NCBI RefSeq assembly: GCF_000472385.1
Contig: NZ_AWZU01000002.1
Span: 310,001-374,000 of the forward strand
DNA length: 64,000 nucleotides
Reading direction: 5' to 3'
DNA from: Bradyrhizobium sp. ARR65
GTDB lineage: Bacteria; Pseudomonadota; Alphaproteobacteria; Rhizobiales; Xanthobacteraceae
Shown here: positions 27,664 to 36,200 of the stretch, piece by piece
Numbering within the stretch: position 1 is the first letter of the stretch
Layout of the letters: each line of letters begins with the position of its first letter
Position numbers and translations under genes: made by a program
Notes under the pieces: model-generated
What the model was told of the DNA's origin: nothing
Database searches by the model: none
What the model saw: only the letters and a program-made list of their open reading frames with translations

Positions 27664-28065
27664 ATGCATATTCGCGAGATGATCTCGGCGCACCCGGATG
27701 TCAAAGGCAACTTCAGCGAGCCGCTGATCGGCTGTATCGAGGCGTGCGGCGCCTGCGCGGTGACCTGCACGTCATGCGCCGATGCCTGCATCGCCGAGGC
27801 AAGCGTCGCGAATCTCAAGCAATGTATTCGTCTCAATCTGGATTGCGCCGACGTCTGCGCCATGACCGAGGCGCTGGCCTCGCGCCGGGCCGGATCGGAC
27901 CAGGAGGTGCTGCGCAGCGCGATCGAACTGTGCGCGCTGGCTTGCCGGCTTTGCGCGGAGGAATGCGCAAGGCACGCGCAGCACCATGAGCATTGCAAGC
28001 TCTGCGCCGAGGAATGCCGGCGCTGCGAGGAGGCTTGCGTCAGCGCCATTCGCAGCGTTCATTGA
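27664..28065 (+). CDS. Cytosolic copper-storage protein, Csp3-like four-helix bundle
   Basis: This 133-residue protein has 18 cysteines arranged as helix-spaced CxxxC and CxxC pairs, starting at Cys24 (GCIEACGACAVTCTSCADAC) and ending in CKLCAEECRRCEEAC. In Csp proteins these cysteines point into a four-helix bundle and bind many Cu(I) ions. There is no signal peptide, which points to the cytosolic Csp3 type and not exported Csp1. GAGGAGAAAGGCC precedes the ATG. No copper regulator or exporter is adjacent. Confidence 0.88.
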   Translation: MHIREMISAHPDVKGNFSEPLIGCIEACGACAVTCTSCADACIAEASVANLKQCIRLNLDCADVCAMTEALASRRAGSDQEVLRSAIELCALACRLCAEECARHAQHHEHCKLCAEECRRCEEACVSAIRSVH

Positions 28066-28093
28066 CGGGCAAGGGATCAATGGATACGAGCCG

Positions 28094-28351
28094 ATGAGCT
28101 TCGATTTTCCGATCGCCCCGCCGATCCTCGTCAAAGACAGCCCGAAGCCGCGCCGGCTGGGGACGCTGCAGGAGGCGCGGCAGTTCGCCAAGGATGCCCT
28201 CGCGCTTGGGCGCAGCCCGCCCTGGCGCGACATCCACCGGCGTCTTACGGAGGCAAACTCCGAAGAAGACGCGATCGAGGCGATCGGCGCGCTGCGCGAA
28301 CTTCTGATGGACGAAGGACTGCTCGCATCCTCGGACAGCAGCCTGGACTAG
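28094..28351 (+). CDS. Small hypothetical protein after csp, 85 residues
   Basis: The ATG at 28094 starts MSFDFPIAPPILVKD, 28 bases after the copper-storage gene. The rest is helical (RLGTLQEARQFAKDALALG; EEDAIEAIGALRELLMDEGLL). The open frame extends upstream to 27986, inside the previous gene, but codon use and the helical product favour the later start. It could be cotranscribed with csp. It resembles short Bradyrhizobium hypothetical proteins of unknown function. Confidence 0.6.
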   Translation: MSFDFPIAPPILVKDSPKPRRLGTLQEARQFAKDALALGRSPPWRDIHRRLTEANSEEDAIEAIGALRELLMDEGLLASSDSSLD

Positions 28352-28369
28352 CCCTACTGCGTCGGTAGA

Positions 28370-28495
28370 CCCTCCTGGTGAGGAGGCGCCGCCTCCGGAC
28401 GATGCTGCGCATCGCCGCGAGAACAATGGGGTCCCGATGCCGGCCTCATCCTTCGAGACGCTTGGCTCGCGCAAGCCCCTCAGGATCAGGGGATA
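28370..28495. repeat. GAGGAG-bounded repeat, inverted relative of 16933-17072
   Basis: It begins CCTCCTGGTGAGGAGGCGCC and contains CCGGACGATGCTGCGCATCG and CCTCATCCTTCGAGACGCTTG. The same words appear in reverse complement at 16933-17072 (AGCGTCTCGAAGGATGAGG, CGATGCGCAGCATCGTCCGG). It is a non-coding intergenic element. Confidence 0.75.
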
Positions 28496-28529
28496 GAGCT
28501 ACTTGTGACTTGGTACGACCAGCCGGCTG

Positions 28530-28715
28530 CTAAGCCGCTCTCAGCTTTTCCGGGTGATTGCGCGCGAGCCGGGACCGGCGCGCCTTCTGCCGCGTTTTCT
28601 CGCGGCGCTGCCTCGCCGGATCCCGCCCTGCAAGCGTCTTGATGCTTTTCGGGGTGCGCCGCGCTGCGGGATGCATCTTCTTTATTTTGGGGTTTGCGAT
28701 TGGACCGCGTGCCAT
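28530..28715 (-). CDS. Possible small basic protein, 61 residues
   Basis: From ATG 28715 the frame reads MARGPIANPKIKKMHPAARR, then SIKTLAGRDPARQRREKTRQ and a basic end. About a third of its residues are Lys or Arg, so it could bind nucleic acid. The open frame extends upstream to 28814, but AGAGAG just before this ATG favours the short form. It could also be chance in GC-rich DNA; the ordered basic pattern makes it worth listing. Confidence 0.4.
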   Translation of the reverse strand: MARGPIANPKIKKMHPAARRTPKSIKTLAGRDPARQRREKTRQKARRSRLARNHPEKLRAA

Positions 28716-28797
28716 GGACTCTCTGAGTTCAACGTTGGTTCCAGAACGAGCCGAGCCGTAATGGATCGGCCTCCGCTCTCTAACGTCGAGGCGCGCG

Positions 28798-29553
28798 TCA
28801 GGTTTCGCGTGCAATCTCCGCCTTCGACACCACGATCTCGGTGATCACGCCCTCGCGGCTGAACCGCTGCATGCGCCGCTCGACATCGGCCAGCATCGCG
28901 CCCGCCTTATCGCCGAGCACTGCGGGCGAAGAGGTCGAGAAGGTGAGCACGCGCTGCGCCAGATCGCGCGGGGTGATTTCATGGTTGCTCTCGACCTCGA
29001 TGGTCTCGGCGAGACGAAACCTTGTACCGCCGAGAAGGGCCGCAAGATCCTGACGGTGATGCGCGCTGCCGTCCGTGCCCGACCAGAACTGGCGTGCCGC
29101 GTTGTACTCGTCCAGCCATGGGTTGCGGCCATCGGCCGCGGACCGCGCCGAGCACACGACGATCACGCCATTGGGCGCCACTAAGCGCTCAAACAGCGCG
29201 GCAATGGCGGCGCGATCCATCCAGTGCAGGGCGCGGCCGATCGTGACGACCTCGAATGTGCCGACATCGTGCGGCAGCTGCTCAGCCCTGCCTTCGATCA
29301 ACGCGAACGCTTGTCCGGTGCGTACCGCCGCTTCTCTGGCTGCTGCGATCATCGCAGGTTCCGGATCGACGCCGACGATGCGGCCGACGTAAGCGGCGAA
29401 GCCGAGTGCGAGCAGGCCCGGACCGGTACCGAGATCGATCAGCGCGTGCTGCTTGGAGAAGCCAAGCCTTTCCGCCACGGTGCGGAAAAATGCCGGCGGG
29501 TAGGGCGGGCGGAATTGCGCGTAAAGCGGAACGGTGGTGGCGAAACGGCTCAT
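28798..29553 (-). CDS. SAM-dependent methyltransferase, class I
   Basis: This 251-residue protein has the SAM-binding motif I LIDLGTGPGLLALGFAAYVG (about 38-57), motif II VDPEPAMIAAA and EVVTIGRALHWMD, as in methyltransferase_11-type enzymes. FATTVPLYAQFRPPYPPAFF at the start is usual for this subgroup. The substrate is unknown. It is divergent from the patatin-like gene, with 171 bases between them. Confidence 0.85.
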   Translation of the reverse strand: MSRFATTVPLYAQFRPPYPPAFFRTVAERLGFSKQHALIDLGTGPGLLALGFAAYVGRIVGVDPEPAMIAAAREAAVRTGQAFALIEGRAEQLPHDVGTFEVVTIGRALHWMDRAAIAALFERLVAPNGVIVVCSARSAADGRNPWLDEYNAARQFWSGTDGSAHHRQDLAALLGGTRFRLAETIEVESNHEITPRDLAQRVLTFSTSSPAVLGDKAGAMLADVERRMQRFSREGVITEIVVSKAEIARET

Positions 29554-29724
29554 GATGCGCTGAGTATCGCCTTCCTGCAGGCCGTGGCCAGTTACCGCGG
29601 ATCAATTTTCCGTTCGGCCCGATCACGCCATGGTGCGCGTTGCTCAGCCCATTCACTTGATTTGCGGGAACAAGACAACATAGAGTCGCGACATCAGCGC
29701 TCGCTCTCGACGGAGGATCGATCG

Positions 29725-30801
29725 ATGCGCGTTGCTTTCGCCTTGGCAGGCCTCGGCGGGTTCAATGCCCATGGTGCGGGATTCCTTGCCGCGGCCACGA
29801 AGTGGGGCATCAAGCCGGAGCTGGTGACCGCGACCAGCGGGCAAATTCTCGTGCTTGCGGACTGGCTGAGCGCGAAGAATCTGCGGGCGAGCCTGATCAT
29901 GCGCGAACGCGAAAGCAATCCCCTGGCGCAGCTACAGACCGCCTTTTTCGGCTATCCGGGCGTGTTCAGGCCGGCCTATCCGGAAGCGCTGGCGCGTCTG
30001 ATCTCCTGGCCGAGTGCCAGGGAAGGCGTGCTGAAATCGGTCGCCGACCGTTTGTTGCCGGCGCAGGAATACGTGCCCGACCGGCCGGAGACCTATTTTC
30101 AGAATGTCGCAGACATCTTGAACGCGAGCCCGGTCGGCATTCTCTTCAACAGCTACGAACCGACGACGGGAATGGGCCTTCTCTATGGCAACAAAATCGC
30201 TGCGGAATTGATGCCGTCTAAAAAAGCCATCCCGAAAGCGCGCCCGGCGATCGCAAACCCCAGGCGCGACCTGCGCTACGTCACCGACGCGACCGCGGAG
30301 CGCGCCATTCTGCCGATCACGGCGGAGGCGATCAAATCCGCGCTTTGGCTCTCGCTCTACGGATTTCACAACATTCCCGGCGGCAGGATGGATGGCGCCT
30401 ATCACCGCTCCTGCATCCTCTCCGAGCTCCACATCTTCGACCGCATCTTCGTCGCCCGCCCTCTCGCCAACGGCTGGTTTGGCAAGGAGCCATCCAACTG
30501 GTTCGACGTGCAGGACTGGATTTATGAGATGTGGTTCTCGGTCGGCTACAAGGCCGAGGTCGATGCGCTGAAACGCATTAACGATCTCATCGAGGCCGGC
30601 ACCATCAGCGACCCCAAGTTCAGGAAGGTCGAGCTGATCGAAATCGAGCCGGAAACGCCGGCCGGCTATTTCCACTATTTCGTCGAACGCGACGAGGTCT
30701 ACGACCGAGCCTTCAGGCGCTCGGAAGAGATGTTCAGAGAACTAAGACTTCCCGAGCCGTCGGCCGGGGCGCGCGAGGCCGCTGGCGCGCTCGAAGTTTG
30801 A
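29725..30801 (+). CDS. Patatin-like protein with altered nucleophile elbow
   Basis: ATG 29725 follows CGGAGGATCGATCG and gives 358 residues. The start VAFALAGLGGFNAHGAGFL resembles the patatin oxyanion loop (G-G-x-x-x-x-G), and MDGAY (Asp223) resembles the patatin dyad aspartate. The usual G-x-S-x-G elbow reads TATSGQ, with Ser38 but not the flanking glycines. The rest (KSALWLSLYGFHNIPGGRMDGAYHRS) is helical. Lipid acyl hydrolase activity is therefore doubtful. The longer frame from 29224 runs into the divergent methyltransferase gene and is not used. Confidence 0.65.
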   Translation: MRVAFALAGLGGFNAHGAGFLAAATKWGIKPELVTATSGQILVLADWLSAKNLRASLIMRERESNPLAQLQTAFFGYPGVFRPAYPEALARLISWPSAREGVLKSVADRLLPAQEYVPDRPETYFQNVADILNASPVGILFNSYEPTTGMGLLYGNKIAAELMPSKKAIPKARPAIANPRRDLRYVTDATAERAILPITAEAIKSALWLSLYGFHNIPGGRMDGAYHRSCILSELHIFDRIFVARPLANGWFGKEPSNWFDVQDWIYEMWFSVGYKAEVDALKRINDLIEAGTISDPKFRKVELIEIEPETPAGYFHYFVERDEVYDRAFRRSEEMFRELRLPEPSAGAREAAGALEV

Positions 30802-30841
30802 TGAGTTTTAAGGAAGCGCTCGGCGGGTCGAACAATCTCCG

Positions 30842-31028
30842 CCGTCATTCCGGGGCGCGCCGAAGGGGAGAGCGCGTGTCTTTGATCGTCGAAATCGAAG
30901 CTGACCATTTCAACGACGTCGTGCTGGCGAAAGCCAGGACCCATAACCACAGGCGCTGGCGTTGTGATGGTCGTCCGCCATTCGTGCCTAAAAACAGATG
31001 CCGCGTGTGCCAGGATAGCTGGATGCTC
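30842..31028. repeat. Intergenic stretch with repeat fragments
   Basis: It begins CGTCATTCCGGGGCGCGCC, half of an XhoI-core element, and continues with CTGGCGAAAGCCAGGACCC, a hairpin typical of another dispersed intergenic repeat. No gene is supported, although open frames cross it. Confidence 0.5.
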
Positions 31029-31637
31029 TTAGCTGGAGACGACACCGATTGCGCGCTGCAGGTCACCGATGGCGCGCAGAAAGCTGTCGGCCGGCGTGGT
31101 TTCGGGATCGATCAGGCGATGCAGCCGAAAACCGTCTTCCAGCGCGAGCAGGATCGCGGCGGCCCAGGCCGGGTTGCGCGGGGGCCGTCCACTGTTCTTC
31201 ATCGTTGTCTCCACGATCTCGGCGACCAGCTTGCGCCGCGCGCGCAGCCTTTTGGCGAGCTCCGGCCGTCGCTTCTCGGCCCGCGCGACGTAGAGGATCA
31301 TCTCCATGTGCAGAAGGGGCGAGCGGCCGAGCGGGTCCTGCTGGCTGCGGTCCATGCTCCTCAGTGCTTCGATGAAATCAGCCGGGTCCTTGTGCTTGTC
31401 GAGCAGATCGAGATTGCGCCGAATGGATTGCGCCACGTGCTCCTCGAGCATGGCGATGATGAGCTCGTCCTTGCTTCTGAAGTTGGAATAGAAGGCGCCG
31501 CGCGTGAAGCCGGCCGCCGCGGCGATCGTCTCGATGCTGGCCGAGCCTATGCCCTGTTCCTCGAAGACCCGCGCCGCCGCCTCGAACAGCTTTTCACAGG
31601 TGTCGTCGCGTGTCGGTCTGGTGCGAAGCCTTGACAT
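31029..31637 (-). CDS. TetR-family transcriptional regulator
   Basis: This 202-residue protein has a classical TetR helix-turn-helix at residues 12-58 (TCEKLFEAAARVFEEQGIGSASIETIAAAAGFTRGAFYSNFRSKDEL) and a helical C-terminal ligand domain (LLHMEMILYVARAEKRRPELAKRL). It is divergent from the P450 gene; the 146 bases between them hold a long palindrome, so it most likely represses both, with release by an unknown inducer that may be the P450 substrate. Confidence 0.88.
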   Translation of the reverse strand: MSRLRTRPTRDDTCEKLFEAAARVFEEQGIGSASIETIAAAAGFTRGAFYSNFRSKDELIIAMLEEHVAQSIRRNLDLLDKHKDPADFIEALRSMDRSQQDPLGRSPLLHMEMILYVARAEKRRPELAKRLRARRKLVAEIVETTMKNSGRPPRNPAWAAAILLALEDGFRLHRLIDPETTPADSFLRAIGDLQRAIGVVSS

Positions 31638-31657
31638 CGGTCCAATTTAGGCGACAA

Positions 31658-31689
31658 TGCAACTCAATACAATATTGTATCGAGTTGCA
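31658..31689. promoter_or_regulatory. Candidate TetR operator: 32-bp near-perfect palindrome
   Basis: The left half TGCAACTCAATACAAT and the right half ATTGTATCGAGTTGCA are reverse complements except at one position. The site begins 21 bases before the TetR start and 95 bases before the P450 start. It is AT-rich amid GC-rich DNA, as expected where promoters and an operator overlap. Binding is inferred. Confidence 0.75.
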
Positions 31690-31783
31690 TCCGGCTCGCG
31701 CAAGCCGGACGTATCAGAGGAACGCCCAAGCGAACCGAATGCGCGAGCGCACATTCGGCGCGGCAAAACAGAACGAGGTCACC

Positions 31784-33016
31784 ATGAATGAACATGTGCA
31801 GACCACGGCACCCGACCCGCTGTTCAATCCGCTGTCGCCGGATTTCATCAGGGATCCTTATCCCTCCTATGAACGGCTGCGCACCACCGCTCCGATGCAT
31901 CTCACCGTGCATGGCGCGTTCCTCGCGAGCCGTCACGCCGAGGTGAGCCAGGTCCTGCGCGACAAGCGCTTCGGCAAGGATTTCGTCGAGCGCAGCAAGC
32001 GTCGCTACGGCCCTGACATCATGCAAGAGCCGATCTTTCGCGCCATGAGCCACTGGATGCTGCAGCAGGATCCGCCCGATCATACGCGGCTGCGCGGCCT
32101 TGTGGTGAAAGCGTTCACCGCGCGTCGCGTCGAGGACATGCGGCCGCGCATCCAGCAGGTGGTCGATCAGACCATCGACGCCGTCATCGAGCGCGGGCGG
32201 ATGGACCTGATCGAGGATTTTGCCTTCCGCCTGCCGGTAACCATCATCTGCGACATGCTCGGCATCCCCGAGGAGCATCGCGAGGTGTTTTACAAGAGCT
32301 CGCGCGACGGCGGTCGCATTCTCGAGCCCGTGCCGCTGACGGCGGAAGAGATCGCGCAAGCCAACGCTGCCAATGCGATGGCCAGGATGTATTTCGAGCA
32401 ACTGTTCGAGCTGCGGCGGAAGAGCCCCGGCGACGATCTGACCACGCAACTGGTGCAGGCGGAAGAGGATGGGCACAAGCTGACCAATGAGGAACTGACC
32501 GCCAACATCATTCTGTTGTTCGGTGCGGGCCATGAGACGACAGTCAATCTGATCGGCAACGGGCTCCTGGCGCTGCACCGGAACCCGGATCAGCTTGCGC
32601 AGTTGAAGGCCGATCCGTCGCTCATCGCTGGCGCGATCGAGGAGTTCTTGCGCTACGATTCCTCGGTTCAGATGACCGGGCGGGTAGCGCTGGAAGACAT
32701 CGAGGATCTCGGCGGCAGGAGGATCCCGAAGGGCGAAAGCGTGCTGTGCCTCCTGGGTTCAGCCAACCGTGATCCGGCGGCCTATCCTGATAACCCCGAC
32801 CGGCTCGATATCAGGCGGCCCAACGTGCGGCCGCTGTCCTTCGGCGGCGGCATCCACCATTGCCTGGGTGCGCAATTGGCGCGGATCGAGGCGGAGCTTG
32901 CGATCGCGACCCTGCTCCGCCGCATCCCAGAGCTGCGGCTGGATGACGCAGAGCATCCGGAGTGGCGGCCGACATTCGTGCTGCGCGGCCTGAAGCGGCT
33001 GCCGGCGAGTTGGTAG
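31784..33016 (+). CDS. Cytochrome P450
   Basis: This 410-residue bacterial class I P450 has the oxygen-binding I-helix AGHETT (248-253), ExxR (Glu287, Arg290) and the haem cysteine Cys360 in FGGGIHHCLGAQLAR. It needs a ferredoxin and reductase, neither of which is adjacent. ATG 31784 follows GAACGAGGTCACC; the frame continues upstream but includes the operator. The substrate is unknown; the acidic N-terminus and TetR partner suggest inducible oxidation of a foreign or plant compound. Confidence 0.9.
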   Translation: MNEHVQTTAPDPLFNPLSPDFIRDPYPSYERLRTTAPMHLTVHGAFLASRHAEVSQVLRDKRFGKDFVERSKRRYGPDIMQEPIFRAMSHWMLQQDPPDHTRLRGLVVKAFTARRVEDMRPRIQQVVDQTIDAVIERGRMDLIEDFAFRLPVTIICDMLGIPEEHREVFYKSSRDGGRILEPVPLTAEEIAQANAANAMARMYFEQLFELRRKSPGDDLTTQLVQAEEDGHKLTNEELTANIILLFGAGHETTVNLIGNGLLALHRNPDQLAQLKADPSLIAGAIEEFLRYDSSVQMTGRVALEDIEDLGGRRIPKGESVLCLLGSANRDPAAYPDNPDRLDIRRPNVRPLSFGGGIHHCLGAQLARIEAELAIATLLRRIPELRLDDAEHPEWRPTFVLRGLKRLPASW

Positions 33017-33275
33017 GGTTTTCCGGCTGGGAGGCGTGCCACAACGGAGCTGGTCGGACCCCGCGCAGGCGGGTACCCAGTACACTGCGGCGTCTCCGTC
33101 CAACGACTAAAGTCTCTGCAATACTGGATCATCCGCTTCGCGGACGGCGACAGATGGTGTGGATGACTGTGACATCGCCACAGTTCTCTCTATATAAGGT
33201 ATCGCTTCGGCGCTGAGCGGTCCCCGAGGGCCGCCCGGGGGGATTGTCGCCGGTGCTTGCCAAAAAGGAGACCCC

Positions 33276-36200
33276 GTGCAGACCACGCTGCTCGGCTTGG
33301 CGATCGCCTTGATCCTGGCGCTGATCGCCGCATTGATCGGGCCGTACTTTATCAACTGGAACCAGTTCCGGCCGCAATTCGAGGCCGAGGCGACGCAGAT
33401 CATTGGCGCGCCGGTCAAGGTTTCGGGCGAGTTGCAGGCGCGGCTGTTGCCGACGCCGACCTTGCGGCTGGGCTCCGTTACGGTGGGTGGCCCCAACGAT
33501 CTCGGCAAGGTTCGCGCCGACAGGCTCGAGGTCGAGTTCAGCCTCGGTGACCTCATGCGCGGGCAATGGCGGGCCAATGAGCTCAGCATCGGCGGCATGT
33601 CGCTCGATCTCGGGCTCGACCGCGACGGCCGGATCGACTGGCCGGCCTCGAACGGCAGGTTCAATTGGGCCTCGCTCTCGATCGATCGTTTGAACGTGAC
33701 CGGCCGCGCGGCGCTGCATGATGCAGTAAGCCGGTCCACGCTGGAGCTCGCCGATATCGGCTTTTCCGGCGATGTCCGCTCGCTCTCCGGCGCAATCCGC
33801 GGCGACGGCAAGGTCACGGTGGCGGGGACGCGCTATCCGTTTCGCGTCTCCTCCGGGCAGACCAGTGACGGCAACGGCACCCGTCTTCACCTCAACATCG
33901 ATCCGGGCGAGCGGCCCGTTTCTGCCGAGCTCGATGGTGTGCTGAATTTTGAGACACGAGCGCCGCGTTTCGAAGGCGCGCTCACGCTGGCCGTTCCGCC
34001 CGTGCCGAAGGCCAAGCCGAATGAGGCCCGCACGCCCTGGAAGGTGACCACTAAGCTCAAGGCCGATCATAACGCGGCACAACTCGAGCAGATCGAGGCG
34101 AGCTACGGCAGCGAGGAACGCGCGCTGAAGTTTTCCGGCGCGGGCGACATGCGGTTCGGCGCCTCGCCGCTTCTGCATATGACACTGTCCGCGCGCCAGC
34201 TCGATATCGACCGCTTGCTCGCAACGGACAATGCGGCCGACAGCGGCGTCCAGCCGGTGCTGATATGGCCGGCCTTGCGCGCCCTGACAGCGGACGTGCC
34301 GCATCCGCCGCTGCCGGTCCGCATCGAAGCCAGCGGCGAGCAGGTCATGCTGGGAAGCCGGCCACTGCAGAATCCGTCGATCGAACTGCATGGCGATGCG
34401 ACGTCGTGGGCGATCGACCGGCTCGACCTCCGCGCACCGGGCAACACCCAAGTCGGCTTCAACGGCCTGCCTTCTTCCCGCACTCTTGCCGGCGCGCTCG
34501 ATATCGATTCTGCCGATCCGGATGTGCTGATGGCTTGGCTGCAGGGACGTAGCGATGTTTCCAGCCGCAGCCAGAAATCGTTGCGCCTGCGCGGCAACGT
34601 TGCCGTCAATCCGGACGGGGTCGTCCTCGACGGATTGAAGGCGGAGACCGACAGCGGGGCCGTCGAGGGGCGGGTTGCGTTTTCGCCTGCGGCTGCCAAT
34701 GGCGGCTCGCGGCTGGATGCGGCGTTGCGGGCGGATCAGCTCGATCTCGATGCAGCGGCGGCGTTGGTGCGTTCGTTGGCGGGGCCACAGGGACAATGGC
34801 CGGACGAGGCGAGGCTTTCACTTGATGTCGGCCGCGCCAGTTCGGCCGGTCAGGAGTTTCGTCCGCTTCTCGCGAGCTTGACTTATACGCCGAAGAGCAT
34901 CGTGCTCGATCGGTTGAAGATCGGCCAGCCAGGTGGCGTCATGCTGGACGGCGGCGGCCGTTTCGATCGCGACGGCCTGTTCGGAAACCTGACAGTCGAG
35001 TCGACCGCCGCGTCGATGGGCCAAATCGCTGGGATACTTGCCCCGTTCGCGCCGTCAATCGCCGCGCGGCTCAATGCGACGGGAACCGGCGCGGGTCCGG
35101 TGCGATCGAAGCTGACGCTCAATCTGTCCCGAAGCAAGGCCGCGCCGGCCGAGATCTCCGCGCTGGCTCAGCTCAATATCGAAGCACCGCAGCTCATCAA
35201 GGGCGACGCCACGGCGACCGCGAGCCTGCCTGCTCAGGCGCTCCGCAACATTGACTTCGACGCGCTGAGCCGCAGCGATGTCAATATCGCGACCAAGCTG
35301 TCGGCGCAGCGGAGCGATGCGCTGCTGGCGCTGCTTGGCATCGACCATGTGATCGCGCCAGGCGAGGGGCCGGCCCAGTTCGAAGGCTCCGTGAGCGGCA
35401 AATGGCGCACGCCGCTGCACGTGTCGACGAAGCTGACGGGGACGGCGATTGATGCGGACGCGCAAGGCAGCGCCGAGCCGTTGGCACAGGATGCCAAGGC
35501 CGACGTGAATTTGCGGGTGCGCAAGGCGAACCTTGCGCCGCTGTTCGGCCTCAAGCCGTCGGATGCGTCCGCACAAAATATCAGCCTGTCCTCGCACGTC
35601 TCGCTTGAGGGCAACAAGCTGACCTTGGACGATCTCGACGGCACAAGTGCGACGGCCAGGCTCCGCGGGCATTTGGCCGTGAGCCTTGGCGAGCAGAAGG
35701 AGGTGCAAGGTGAGGTGGGGCTGGATGCACTTCAGCTTGCGCCGGCCTTTGCTGTTGCGATTGGGGCTGCCGGTCATGATCCGGCCGCGCCGCTGGTTGC
35801 GGGTCTCTCCAAAGGCTGGCGCGGCCGCATCACCTTTCAGGCGTTGCGCGGCGAGCTGCCGGATGGCATCGAACTGCGCCCGGTGAGCGGCGTCATCAGG
35901 AGCGATGGTCAGTCGATCACGTTTGATGGGCTGAAAGGAGCGATCGGCGGCGGCGAGGCCAGCGCCACGATCGATGCAAGGGACGGCGCGAACGGGCTCG
36001 TGCTCAACGCCAGCGTCGAACTCAGGAATGTTGACGGCGCGGCGCTGCATTATCGCAACCTGAAAATGCCCGCTAGCCGCACCTCCCTGCAGATGGCGTT
36101 GACGAGCCAGGGGCGGAGCGTCTCCGCCCTGACCGGCGCGCTATCAGGCAACGGCACGGTGACGCTGCAGGGCGCCAGCATCATGGGCCTCGATCCGCGC

